Source: Aquipseudomonas alcaligenes_A
GTDB lineage: Bacteria; Pseudomonadota; Gammaproteobacteria; Pseudomonadales; Pseudomonadaceae
NCBI GenBank assembly: GCA_048595745.1
Contig: CP184361.1
Length of the DNA: 64,000 nucleotides
Direction: 5' to 3' (one strand)
In this document: piece by piece, positions 45,279-53,956 of the stretch
How positions within the stretch are numbered: position 1 is the first letter of the stretch
How the letters are laid out: each line of letters opens with the position of its first letter
Position numbers and translations under genes: made by a program
Notes under the pieces: generated by a model
Databases searched by the model: none
What the model was told of the DNA's origin: nothing
Seen by the model: only the letters and a program-made list of their open reading frames with translations

Positions 45279-48014
45279 ATGTCTGTTTGGGTCACGTGGC
45301 CGAGCTTGGTCAAGTTCGGCACTCTGGGCATCTATGCTGGGCTTATCACGCTCGCGCTCGAGCGCGACGTGCTGTTCAAGGAAAACCTGTTCGACGTCGA
45401 CAACCTGCCTGCCGCCAACGCCACCATCACCTGTGACGCGCGCAGCCAGGTCGCACGCACCGAGGACGGCACCTGCAACATCCTTTCCAACCCGGCCGAG
45501 GGCTCCGTTTACCGCCGTTTCGGGCGCAACGTGAACCCCGCCGTGACCCACGGCGAAACCGAAGCCGATACCCTGCTCAGCCCCAACCCGCGGGAAGTGA
45601 GTAACGTGCTGATGGCGCGCGGCGAGTTCAAACCGGCGCCCAGCCTCAACTTCATTGCCGCTTCCTGGATCCAGTTCATGGTGCATGACTGGGTCGACCA
45701 CGGCCCCAACGCCGAAGCCAATCCGATCCAGGTCCCGCTGCCGGCCGGCGACGTGCTCGGCTCTGGCAACCTCTCCGTGCGCCGCACCCAGGCCGACCCG
45801 AGCCGCACCGCTGCCGAAGCCGGCAAGCCGGCCACCTACCGCAACCACAACACTCACTGGTGGGACGGTTCGCAGCTGTACGGCAGCAACAAGGCCACCA
45901 ACGACAAGGTCCGCGCCTTCGTCGATGGCAAGCTGAAGATCAATCCGGATGGCACCCTGCCGACCGATTTCATCAGTGGCAAGCCGATCACCGGCTTCAA
46001 CGAGAACTGGTGGGTCGGCCTGAGCATGCTGCACCAGCTGTTCACCAAGGAACACAACGCCATCGCGGCGATGCTCAAGCAGAAGTACCCGGACAAGGAC
46101 GACCAGTGGCTGTATGACCGCGCGCGTCTGGTCAACTCGGCACTGATGGCCAAGATCCACACCGTGGAATGGACCCCGGCGGTGATCGCCAACCCGGTCA
46201 CCGAGCGTGCCATGTACGCCAACTGGTGGGGCCTGCTGGGCTCCGGCCCGAACCGCGACAAGTATCAGGAAGAGGCGCGCATGCTGCAGGAGGACCTGGC
46301 CAGCTCCAACTCCTTCGTCCTGCGCATCCTCGGCATCGACGGCAGCCAGGCCGGCAGCTCGGCCATCGACCATGCCCTGGCCGGTATCGTTGGCTCGACC
46401 AACCCGAACAACTACGGCGTGCCTTACACCCTCACGGAGGAGTTCGTCGCGGTCTACCGCATGCACCCGCTGATGCGCGACAAGATCGATGTCTACGACA
46501 TCGGCTCCAATATCATCTCGCGCAGTGTGCCGCTGCAGAACACCCGTGATCGCGATGCCGAGAGCCTGCTCAACGGCGAGCATCCGCAGCGCCTGTGGTA
46601 CTCCTTCGGCATCACCAACCCGGGCTCGCTGACCCTCAACAACTACCCGAACTTCCTGCGCAACCTGTCGATTCCGCTGGTTGGCAACATCGACCTGGCG
46701 ACCATCGACGTGTTGCGTGATCGCGAGCGCGGCGTACCGCGCTACAACGAGTTCCGCCGCGAGATCGGCCTCAATCCGATCACCAAGTTCGAGGATCTGA
46801 CCACCGACCCGGCCACCCTGGCCAACCTCAAGCGCATCTACGGCAACGACATCGAGAAGATCGACACCCTTATCGGCATGCTGGCCGAGACCGTGCGTCC
46901 GGATGGCTTCGCTTTCGGCGAGACGGCCTTCCAGATCTTCATCATGAACGCCTCGCGCCGCCTGATGACCGACCGCTTCTACACCAAGGACTATCGCCCG
47001 GAGATCTACACCGCCGAGGGTCTGGCCTGGGTCGAGAACACCACCATGGTCGACGTGCTCAAACGCCACAATCCGGAACTGGTCGACAGCCTGGTCGGCG
47101 TCGAGAACGCCTTCAAGCCCTGGGGTCTGAACATCCCGGCCGACTACCAGACCTGGCCGGCCAAGGCCAAGCAGGACAACCTGTGGGTCAACGGCGCCCT
47201 GCGTAGCCAGTATGCCGCTGGTCAGCTGCCGCCGCTGGCTGACACCAACACCTCGGCCCTGCTGGCCAACACCCTGTGGAAGAAGGTACGTGAGGACGTT
47301 GACGTAGTGCCGGCCGATTACACCAAGGGCATGCATCAGCATGGTGTGATGGCCAAGGTCAAGTTCAAGCCTGTGGCTGGCAACCCCTACACCGGCCTGT
47401 TCCAGGGCGCGGACCACGGTTTGCTGCGCCTGTCGTTGGCCGCCGAGCCGGGCAAGAACGGCTTCCAGCCGGGACTGTCGTGGAAGGCCTTCGTCGATGG
47501 CAAGCCTTCGCGCAACGTTGCGGCCCTGCAAAGCTGGACTGGTCAGGGGCAGAACTACAACTTCTTCGCCAATGAGCTGTCGCAGATCGTTGATGCAGGG
47601 CTGGTCGACAGCCTGCAGGTGCTGTTCGCCGCGGTCTCGCTGAAACCGACCCAGCTGCGGGTCGATCATCTGGCCAAGATCAAGCAGGACGGCCAGAGCG
47701 TCTCGTCGGTCAAGGCACCGACCCAGGTCTACTTCGTGCCACGGGCAGAAGTGCGCAGCCTGTTCTCTACCGCGGCGCACGACTTCCGTAATGATCTGGT
47801 GACGCTCAACGCCGGTACCACGCTGTATGACGTGTATGCCACCTCGATGGAGGTCAAGACCTCGATCATCCCGTCCACCAATCGCAGCTACGCCCAACAG
47901 CGTCGTAGCAGCGCGGTGAAGGTTGGCGAGCTGGAGCTAACCTCGCCGTTCATCGCCTCCGCGTTCGGTGACAGTGGTGTGTTCTTCAAGCACCAGCGCA
48001 GCGAAGACAAGTAA
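45279..48014 (+). CDS. Alpha-dioxygenase-like haem protein (fatty-acid 2-oxygenase type) with extra C-terminal domain
   Basis: A 911-aa animal-haem-peroxidase-superfamily protein that resembles plant alpha-dioxygenase (PIOX). Residues 30-620 match its landmarks: AASWIQFMVHDWVDH with distal His136, KATNDKVRAFVDGKLKI, LFTKEHNAIAAML, AKIHTVEWT (His294, Thr299), YRMH with radical Tyr393 and proximal His396, DRERGVPRYNEFRR and ASRRLMTDRF (Arg560-566). Plant enzymes turn fatty acids into 2-hydroperoxides; the same reaction is inferred. The N-terminus has a hydrophobic helix without a cleavage site, so membrane association is likelier than type II secretion. About 290 residues at the C-terminus are extra, with a loose catalase-like pattern. 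The luxR gene is 117 bases upstream. A linoleate diol synthase-type activity is an alternative. Confidence 0.82.
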   Translation: MSVWVTWPSLVKFGTLGIYAGLITLALERDVLFKENLFDVDNLPAANATITCDARSQVARTEDGTCNILSNPAEGSVYRRFGRNVNPAVTHGETEADTLLSPNPREVSNVLMARGEFKPAPSLNFIAASWIQFMVHDWVDHGPNAEANPIQVPLPAGDVLGSGNLSVRRTQADPSRTAAEAGKPATYRNHNTHWWDGSQLYGSNKATNDKVRAFVDGKLKINPDGTLPTDFISGKPITGFNENWWVGLSMLHQLFTKEHNAIAAMLKQKYPDKDDQWLYDRARLVNSALMAKIHTVEWTPAVIANPVTERAMYANWWGLLGSGPNRDKYQEEARMLQEDLASSNSFVLRILGIDGSQAGSSAIDHALAGIVGSTNPNNYGVPYTLTEEFVAVYRMHPLMRDKIDVYDIGSNIISRSVPLQNTRDRDAESLLNGEHPQRLWYSFGITNPGSLTLNNYPNFLRNLSIPLVGNIDLATIDVLRDRERGVPRYNEFRREIGLNPITKFEDLTTDPATLANLKRIYGNDIEKIDTLIGMLAETVRPDGFAFGETAFQIFIMNASRRLMTDRFYTKDYRPEIYTAEGLAWVENTTMVDVLKRHNPELVDSLVGVENAFKPWGLNIPADYQTWPAKAKQDNLWVNGALRSQYAAGQLPPLADTNTSALLANTLWKKVREDVDVVPADYTKGMHQHGVMAKVKFKPVAGNPYTGLFQGADHGLLRLSLAAEPGKNGFQPGLSWKAFVDGKPSRNVAALQSWTGQGQNYNFFANELSQIVDAGLVDSLQVLFAAVSLKPTQLRVDHLAKIKQDGQSVSSVKAPTQVYFVPRAEVRSLFSTAAHDFRNDLVTLNAGTTLYDVYATSMEVKTSIIPSTNRSYAQQRRSSAVKVGELELTSPFIASAFGDSGVFFKHQRSEDK

Positions 48015-48030
48015 CATCCGCTCCGCAATG

Positions 48031-48063
48031 AAAGAGCCCCGGCCACGGCCGGGGCTCTTTTTT
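48031..48063 (+). terminator. Terminator after the dioxygenase gene
   Basis: AAAGAGCCCCGGCC and GGCCGGGGCTCTTT form a 14-bp stem with a 2-4 base loop, then TTTT. It separates this gene from the gspE operon. Confidence 0.92.
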
Positions 48064-48231
48064 GTGCGTGTGGCACGGCACCATCACAATAGGTCGCTAG
48101 GCTGTGCCGCGACATGCGAAATCTGCACTGCAGTTTTGCCTGGAAATCCGTTAACTTGGCGCCTTAGTCGTGCCACATAACAACAATAACAACAGCTAGA
48201 TGGATCTTCTGTTTCAGGAACGGGCCCGCAC
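48064..48231 (+). promoter_or_regulatory. Leader and promoter region of the gspE-M operon
   Basis: The 168 bases after the terminator must contain the operon promoter. I see no high-quality -35/-10 pair. An AAY-repeat AACAACAATAACAAC (48179-48193) matches the Hfq/Crc CA motif, though it is 39 bases before the ATG. The ribosome-binding site is AGGAACGGG. Confidence 0.45.
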
Positions 48232-49743
48232 ATGTCCACCGATACCCATGCCGCGCTAGCGGCCCCGGCAGAGCCGCCGCTGCGCCCGCTGCCTTTCGCC
48301 TTCGCCAAACGGCACGGCGTGCTGCTGCGCGAGCCCTTCGGCCAGGCCCAGCTGCAGGTGCGGCGCGGCGCCAGCCTGACCGCCGTTCAGGAAGCCCAGC
48401 GCTTTGCCGGCCGCGTGCTGCCGCTGCACTGGCTGGAGCCGGAAGCCTTCGAGCAGGAACTGACCCTGGCCTACCAGCGCGACTCCTCTGAAGTGCGGCA
48501 GATGGCCGAAGGCCTTGGCGCCGAACTCGACCTGGCCAGCCTGGCCGAACTCACCCCCGAATCCGGCGACCTGCTGGAGCAGGAAGACGATGCACCGATC
48601 ATCCGCCTGATCAACGCCATCCTCAGCGAGGCGATCAAGGCCGGTGCTTCCGACATCCACTTGGAAACCTTCGAGAAACGCCTGGTGGTACGCTTCCGGG
48701 TCGACGGCATCCTGCGTGAAGTGATCGAGCCGCGCCGCGAACTGGCCGCGCTGCTGGTCTCGCGGGTCAAGGTCATGGCGCGCCTGGACATCGCCGAGAA
48801 GCGCGTGCCGCAGGACGGTCGCATCTCGCTCAAGGTCGGCGGTCGCGAGGTCGATATCCGCGTATCCACACTGCCATCGGCCAACGGCGAGCGGGTGGTA
48901 CTGCGTCTGCTGGATAAACAGGCCGGACGCCTGTCGCTGCAGCACCTGGGTATGAGTGAGCGCGACCGCCGCCTGCTCGACGACAACCTGCGCAAGCCGC
49001 ACGGCATCATCCTGGTCACCGGCCCGACCGGTTCGGGCAAGACCACCACCCTGTATGCCGGCTTGGTCACCTTGAATGACCGCTCGCGCAACATCCTCAC
49101 GGTGGAAGACCCGATCGAGTATTACCTCGAAGGCATCGGCCAGACCCAGGTCAACCCGCGGGTGGACATGACCTTCGCCCGCGGCCTGCGCGCCATCCTG
49201 CGCCAGGACCCGGACGTGGTGATGGTCGGCGAGATCCGCGACCAGGAAACCGCCGACATCGCCGTGCAAGCCTCGCTCACCGGCCACCTGGTGCTCTCCA
49301 CCCTGCACACCAACAGCGCCGTCGGTGCCGTCACCCGCCTGGTGGACATGGGCGTCGAGCCCTTCCTGCTGTCGTCGTCCTTGCTCGGCGTACTGGCCCA
49401 GCGCCTGGTTCGCGTGCTTTGCGTGCACTGCCGCGAAGCGCGGCCGGCCGATGAGGCGGAGTGCGCACTGCTCGGCCTCGATGCTTCGAGCCGGCCGCAG
49501 ATCTACCACGCCAAGGGCTGCCCGGAGTGCCACCAGCAGGGCTACCGTGGCCGCACCGGCATCTACGAGCTGGTGATCTTCGACGACCAGATGCGCACCC
49601 TGGTGCACAACGGCGCGGGCGAGCAGGAGCTGCTGCGCCACGCCCGCAGCCTCGGCCCGAGCATCCGTGACGACGGCCGGCGCAAGGTGCTGGAAGGGGT
49701 GACCACCCTGGAAGAAGTGCTGCGCGTGACGCGGGAAGACTGA
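48232..49743 (+). CDS. xcpR: Type II secretion ATPase GspE/XcpR
   Basis: A 503-aa cytoplasmic hexameric ATPase that powers pseudopilus growth. An N-terminal GspL-binding domain (1-130) precedes the core with SDIHLE, Walker A GPTGSGKTTTLYAG, the Asp box ILRQDPDVVMVGEIRDQETA, the His box STLHTNSA and the zinc motif CVHC...CPEC around residues 400-430. It is first in a seven-plus gene operon whose genes overlap by 1-4 bases, starting with gspF at the stop codon. Confidence 0.97.
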   Translation: MSTDTHAALAAPAEPPLRPLPFAFAKRHGVLLREPFGQAQLQVRRGASLTAVQEAQRFAGRVLPLHWLEPEAFEQELTLAYQRDSSEVRQMAEGLGAELDLASLAELTPESGDLLEQEDDAPIIRLINAILSEAIKAGASDIHLETFEKRLVVRFRVDGILREVIEPRRELAALLVSRVKVMARLDIAEKRVPQDGRISLKVGGREVDIRVSTLPSANGERVVLRLLDKQAGRLSLQHLGMSERDRRLLDDNLRKPHGIILVTGPTGSGKTTTLYAGLVTLNDRSRNILTVEDPIEYYLEGIGQTQVNPRVDMTFARGLRAILRQDPDVVMVGEIRDQETADIAVQASLTGHLVLSTLHTNSAVGAVTRLVDMGVEPFLLSSSLLGVLAQRLVRVLCVHCREARPADEAECALLGLDASSRPQIYHAKGCPECHQQGYRGRTGIYELVIFDDQMRTLVHNGAGEQELLRHARSLGPSIRDDGRRKVLEGVTTLEEVLRVTRED

Positions 49744-50957
49744 TGGCCGCCTTCGAATACATCGCCCTGGACGCCCGGGGCCGCCAGCAGAAAGGCGTGC
49801 TGGAGGGCGACAGCGCCCGCCAGGTGCGCCAGCTGTTGCGCGACAAACAGCTGTCGCCGCTGCAGGTCGAGCCGGTGCAGCGCAAGGAGGAGGGCGCCTC
49901 GGGCGGCTTCACCCTGCGCCGTGGCCTGTCGGCCCGCGATTTGGCCCTGGTCACCCGCCAACTGGCGACCCTGATCAGCGCTGCCCTGCCCATCGAAGAA
50001 GCGCTGCGCGCCGCCGCTGCGCAGTCGCGCCAGCCGCGTCTGCAGTCGATGCTGCTGGCGGTGCGTGCCAAGGTGCTGGAAGGCCACAGCCTGGCCAAGG
50101 CCCTGGCCACCTACCCGGCGGCTTTCCCCGAGCTGTACCGCGCCACGGTGGCGGCCGGCGAGCACGCCGGTCACCTCGGCCCGGTGCTGGAGCAGCTGGC
50201 CGACTACACCGAGCAGCGCCAGCAGTCGCGGCAAAAGATCCAGATGGCGCTGCTCTACCCGGTGATCCTGATGCTCGCCTCGCTGGGCATCGTCGGCTTC
50301 CTGCTCGGCTACGTGGTGCCGGACGTGGTGCGGGTGTTCGTCGACTCCGGGCAGACCCTGCCGGCGCTGACCCGCGGGCTGATTTTCCTCAGTGAGCTGG
50401 TCAAGGCCTGGGGCGCGCTGGCCATCGTGCTGGCGGTGCTCGGCGTGATCGGCTTTCGCCGCGCCCTGCGCAACGAAGACCTGCGCCGGCGCTGGCACGC
50501 CTTCCTGCTGCGCGTGCCGCTGGTCGGTGGGCTGATCGCTGCCACCGAGACGGCGCGTTTCGCCTCGACCCTGGCCATCCTGGTGCGCAGCGGCGTGCCG
50601 CTGGTGGAGGCGCTGGCCATCGGCGCCGAGGTGGTGTCCAACCTGATCATCCGCAGCGACGTGGCCAATGCCACCCAGCGTGTGCGCGAGGGCGGCAGCC
50701 TGTCGCGCGCGCTGGAGGCCAGCCGGCAGTTCCCGCCGATGATGCTGCACATGATCGCCAGCGGCGAGCGCTCCGGCGAGCTGGACCAGATGTTGTCGCG
50801 CACGGCGCGCAACCAGGAAAACGACCTGGCGGCCACCATCGGCCTGCTGGTGGGGCTGTTCGAGCCGTTCATGCTGGTATTCATGGGCGCGGTGGTGCTG
50901 GTGATCGTGCTGGCCATCCTGTTGCCGATTCTTTCTCTGAACCAACTGGTGGGTTGA
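49743..50957 (+). CDS. xcpS: Type II secretion platform protein GspF/XcpS
   Basis: A 404-aa inner-membrane protein with two T2SSF domains (about 70-195 and 270-395) and three membrane segments. FEYIALDARGRQQKGVLEGD is the family N-terminus; LALVTRQLATLISAALPIEE and FASTLAILVRSGVPLVEAL are the two domain starts. It couples the GspE ATPase to pseudopilin assembly. Its ATG uses the A of the gspE stop codon (TGATG). Confidence 0.96.
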   Translation: MAAFEYIALDARGRQQKGVLEGDSARQVRQLLRDKQLSPLQVEPVQRKEEGASGGFTLRRGLSARDLALVTRQLATLISAALPIEEALRAAAAQSRQPRLQSMLLAVRAKVLEGHSLAKALATYPAAFPELYRATVAAGEHAGHLGPVLEQLADYTEQRQQSRQKIQMALLYPVILMLASLGIVGFLLGYVVPDVVRVFVDSGQTLPALTRGLIFLSELVKAWGALAIVLAVLGVIGFRRALRNEDLRRRWHAFLLRVPLVGGLIAATETARFASTLAILVRSGVPLVEALAIGAEVVSNLIIRSDVANATQRVREGGSLSRALEASRQFPPMMLHMIASGERSGELDQMLSRTARNQENDLAATIGLLVGLFEPFMLVFMGAVVLVIVLAILLPILSLNQLVG

Positions 50958-50962
50958 TAGCG

Positions 50963-51385
50963 ATGTACAAACAGAAAGGCTTCACGCTGATCGAAATCAT
51001 GGTGGTGGTGGTCATCCTCGGCATCCTCGCCGCCCTGGTGGTGCCGCAGGTGATGGGCCGACCGGACCAGGCCAAGGTCACCGCGGCGCAGAACGACATC
51101 CGCGCCATCGGTGCGGCGCTGGACATGTACAAGCTGGACAACCAGAACTACCCGAGCACCCAGCAGGGCCTGGAAGCCCTAGTGAAGAAGCCCACCGGCA
51201 ACCCGGCAGCGAAGAACTGGAACGCCGAGGGTTACCTGAAGAAGCTGCCGATCGACCCCTGGGGCAATCAGTATCTGTACCTGTCGCCGGGCACCCGCGG
51301 CAAGATCGATCTCTACAGCCTCGGCGCCGATGGCCAGGAAGGCGGCGACGGCACCAACGCCGATATCGGTAACTGGGACCTCTGA
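50963..51385 (+). CDS. xcpT: Major pseudopilin GspG/XcpT
   Basis: A 140-aa prepilin with the peptidase site KG|FTLIE at residues 6-7 and hydrophobic helix IMVVVVILGILAALVVPQVM. The globular end has YPSTQQGLEALV, DPWGNQYLYLSPG and a calcium-site-like GADGQEGGDGTNADIGNW, all typical of GspG. ATG 50963 is used; an in-frame TTG overlaps the gspF stop. The prepilin peptidase gene is not in this window. Confidence 0.97.
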   Translation: MYKQKGFTLIEIMVVVVILGILAALVVPQVMGRPDQAKVTAAQNDIRAIGAALDMYKLDNQNYPSTQQGLEALVKKPTGNPAAKNWNAEGYLKKLPIDPWGNQYLYLSPGTRGKIDLYSLGADGQEGGDGTNADIGNWDL

Positions 51386-51391
51386 TTCGTA

Positions 51392-51916
51392 ATGCAGCGC
51401 ACGCGCGGGTTTACCCTGATCGAGCTGCTGGTGGTGCTGGTCCTGCTCGGCGTGCTGACCAGCCTCGCCGTGCTCGGCAGCGGCCTGGCCAGCAGCCCCG
51501 CGCGCAAGCTGGCTGACGAGGCCGATCGGCTCAACAGCCTGCTGCGGGTGCTGCTCGACGAGGCGGTGCTGGATAACCGCGAGTATGGCGTGCGTTTCGA
51601 GGCCCACAGTTATCAGGTGCTGCGCTTTGATCCACTGAAGTCGCGCTGGCAGCCGCTGGACGACAAGGTCCACGAGCTGCCGGACTGGGTGCAGCTGAGC
51701 ATCGAAGTGGAAGACCAGGGCGTCAGCCTACCCACCGCCAAGGGGGACAAGGACAAGTCCGCACCCAAGCCGCCGCAGCTGCTGATTCTTTCCAGCGGCG
51801 AACTGACACCTTTTACCCTGCGCCTGGCCGGTGGTCGTGAGCGCGGTGCACCGGTGCTGTTGCTGGTCAGCGACGGCTTTGCCGAGCCCGCGCTGCAGCA
51901 GGAAAAGTCCCGATGA
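51392..51916 (+). CDS. xcpU: Minor pseudopilin GspH/XcpU
   Basis: A 174-aa prepilin with cleavage site RG|FTLIELLVVLVLLGVL and the GspH pattern RKLADEADRLNSLLRVLLDEAVLDNREYG-like at residues 35-63. It starts six bases after gspG and overlaps gspI by four bases. GspH joins the pseudopilus below the tip complex. Confidence 0.93.
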   Translation: MQRTRGFTLIELLVVLVLLGVLTSLAVLGSGLASSPARKLADEADRLNSLLRVLLDEAVLDNREYGVRFEAHSYQVLRFDPLKSRWQPLDDKVHELPDWVQLSIEVEDQGVSLPTAKGDKDKSAPKPPQLLILSSGELTPFTLRLAGGRERGAPVLLLVSDGFAEPALQQEKSR

Positions 51917-52302
51917 GGCGCGGCCGCGGCTTCACTCTGCTGGAGGTGCTGGTGGCCCTGGCGATCTTCGCCGTGGTCGCCGCCAGCGTGCTCAGCGCCA
52001 GCGCCCGCTCGCTGAAGACCGCCGCGCGCCTGGAAGACAAGACCTTCGCTACCTGGCTGGCAGACAACCGCCTGCAGGAAATCCAGCTGGCCGACGCGCC
52101 GCCGGTTGAGGGGCGCGAGCAGGGCGAGGAAAGCTACGCCGGTCGGCGCTGGCAGTGGCAGACCGAGGTGCAGGCGACCAGCGAGCCGGAGATGCTGCGT
52201 GTCACCGTGCGTGTGGCGCCGCGGCCCGAGCGTGGCCTGCGCGGTAAGATCGAGGACAACGCACTGGTCACCTTGAGCGGCTTCGTCGGGGTGGAGCCAT
52301 GA
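51913..52302 (+). CDS. xcpV: Minor pseudopilin GspI/XcpV
   Basis: A 129-aa prepilin with cleavage site RG|FTLLEVLVALAIFAVVA, then ATWLADNRLQEIQLADAPP and GRRWQWQTEVQAT, typical of GspI. It nucleates the GspI-J-K tip complex. It overlaps both neighbours by four bases. Confidence 0.94.
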   Translation: MRRGRGFTLLEVLVALAIFAVVAASVLSASARSLKTAARLEDKTFATWLADNRLQEIQLADAPPVEGREQGEESYAGRRWQWQTEVQATSEPEMLRVTVRVAPRPERGLRGKIEDNALVTLSGFVGVEP

Positions 52303-53006
52303 GGCAGCGTGGTTTCACCCTGCTGGAGGTGCTGATCGCCATCGCCATCTTCGCCCTGCTGGCCATGGCCACTTACCGCATGCTCGACAGCGTGCTGCAG
52401 ACCGATCGCGGCCAGCGCCAGCAGGAGCAGCGCCTGCGCGAGCTGACCCGGGCCATGGCGGCCTTCGAACGCGACCTGCTGCAGGTGCGCACGCGGCCGA
52501 TTCGCGACCCGCTCGGTGACCCACTGGCCTCCCTGTACGGCGACAGCGGCAAGGACACCCGGCTGGAGTTCACCCGCAGCGGCTGGCGAAATCCGCTGGG
52601 CCAGCCGCGCGCGACCCTGCAGCGGGTGCGCTGGCAGCTGGAGGGCGAGCGCTGGCAGCGCGCCTACTGGCCGGTGCTGGACCAGGCCCAGGACAGCCAG
52701 CCGCGGGTGCAGCAGGCGCTGGATGGGGTCAAGCGCTACGAGCTGCGTTTCCTCGATCTCGAGGGGCGCTGGCTGCAGAGCTGGCCGCCGGCCAACAGCC
52801 GCTCCGAGGAAGGGTTGACCCAGCTGCCCAAGGCTATCGAGCTGATCATCGAGCATCGCTATTACGGCGAGCTGCGGCGCATCTGGCGCCTGCCGGAGCT
52901 GCCGCCGCAGCAGGTCGCGACGCCCGATGGCGGCGACGGTGGCGATGATGGTGAGCTGCTGCCGGACGAACCGTCGCCTGTGCCGGGCGAGGAGCCGGCA
53001 GCATGA
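52299..53006 (+). CDS. xcpW: Minor pseudopilin GspJ/XcpW
   Basis: A 235-aa prepilin with cleavage site RG|FTLLEVLIAIAIFALLA and the GspJ marks RAMAAFERDLLQVRTRPIRD and LEFTRSGWRNPLGQPR. The C-terminus is a Pro/Glu/Gly/Asp-rich tail after the folded domain. It is part of the pseudopilus tip. Confidence 0.94.
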   Translation: MRQRGFTLLEVLIAIAIFALLAMATYRMLDSVLQTDRGQRQQEQRLRELTRAMAAFERDLLQVRTRPIRDPLGDPLASLYGDSGKDTRLEFTRSGWRNPLGQPRATLQRVRWQLEGERWQRAYWPVLDQAQDSQPRVQQALDGVKRYELRFLDLEGRWLQSWPPANSRSEEGLTQLPKAIELIIEHRYYGELRRIWRLPELPPQQVATPDGGDGGDDGELLPDEPSPVPGEEPAA

Positions 53007-53956
53007 GGCGGCAGCGCGGGGTGGCGCTGATCACCGTGCTGCTGGTGGTGGCACTGGTGACCGTGGTGTGTGCGGCCCTGCTGCTGCGCCAACAACTGGC
53101 CATTCGCAGCACTGGCAACCAGCTGCTGGTGCGTCAGGCCCAGTATTACGCCGAAGGCGGCGAACTGGTGGCCAAGGCGCTGTTGCGCCGCGACCTGAGC
53201 GAGGGCCAGGTGGACCACCCGGCCGAGGCCTGGGCCAACCCCAGGCTGCGTTTCCCGCTGGACGAGGGCGGCGAGCTGCGCCTGCGCATCGAAGACCTGT
53301 CCGGGCGCTTCAACCTCAACAGCCTGTCGGTCAATGGCGAGGCCGGCGAGCTGGCCCTGCTGCGCCTGCGCCGCCTGCTGCAGGGCCTGCAGCTGAGTCC
53401 GGCCTACGCCGACCGTTTGCGCGACTGGCTGGACCTCGACCAGGACCCCAGTGGCATGGCCGGTGCCGAGGATGACCAGTACCTGCTGCTCAAACCGGCC
53501 TATCGTACGGGGCCGGGTGTCATCGCCGATGTGTCCGAGCTGCGCCTGCTGCTGGGCATGAGCGAGGTCGATTACCGGCGCCTGGCGCCTTTCGTCAGCG
53601 CCTTGCCCAAGGATGTGGAACTCAACGTCAATACTGCCAGCGCCCAGGTGCTGGCGTGCCTGGGCGACGGCATTCCCGACTCGGCACTGAAGGCGGTCAT
53701 CGAAGGGCGCGGGCGCACCGGCTATCGTGAGCCTTCCGCGGTTACCCAGCAGCTCAGTGCCTATGCCGTGAGCCCGCGGGGATTGGGCATCGCCAGCCAG
53801 TATTTTCGTGTCACCACCGAAGTGCTGCTGGGCGACCGGCGCCAGGTGCTGACCAGCTATCTGCAACGTGGCAATGATGGACGCGTCCGTCTGATGGGGC
53901 GCGATCTGGGGCAGGAGGGCCTGGCGCCCCCGCCCGTCGAGGAGTCCGAACAATGA
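53003..53956 (+). CDS. xcpX: Tip pseudopilin GspK/XcpX
   Basis: A 317-aa large pseudopilin. The prepilin site is RG|VALITVLLVVALVTVVCAAL, without the Glu5 of other pseudopilins, as is usual for GspK. The inserted helical domain includes LRDWLDLDQDPSGMAGAEDD, with acidic residues of the calcium region, and a helix-hairpin-helix-like LNVNTASAQVLACL. It caps the pseudopilus. Confidence 0.94.
   Translation: MRRQRGVALITVLLVVALVTVVCAALLLRQQLAIRSTGNQLLVRQAQYYAEGGELVAKALLRRDLSEGQVDHPAEAWANPRLRFPLDEGGELRLRIEDLSGRFNLNSLSVNGEAGELALLRLRRLLQGLQLSPAYADRLRDWLDLDQDPSGMAGAEDDQYLLLKPAYRTGPGVIADVSELRLLLGMSEVDYRRLAPFVSALPKDVELNVNTASAQVLACLGDGIPDSALKAVIEGRGRTGYREPSAVTQQLSAYAVSPRGLGIASQYFRVTTEVLLGDRRQVLTSYLQRGNDGRVRLMGRDLGQEGLAPPPVEESEQ

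Noticed and set aside
45279..45380. Signal peptide on the dioxygenase-like protein, making it a type II secretion substrate
   Set aside because: The hydrophobic stretch is followed by an acidic/basic helix (LERDVLFKENLFDVDN) that aligns with the plant enzyme's N-terminal membrane-binding helices, and there is no A-x-A cleavage site.
45249..47897. An 882-codon open frame antisense to the dioxygenase gene
   Set aside because: Long antisense frames are expected opposite high-GC, biased-codon genes. Its translation is low-complexity (Gly/Val/Leu/Gln/His-rich) with no recognisable domain, while the plus strand is a clear enzyme.
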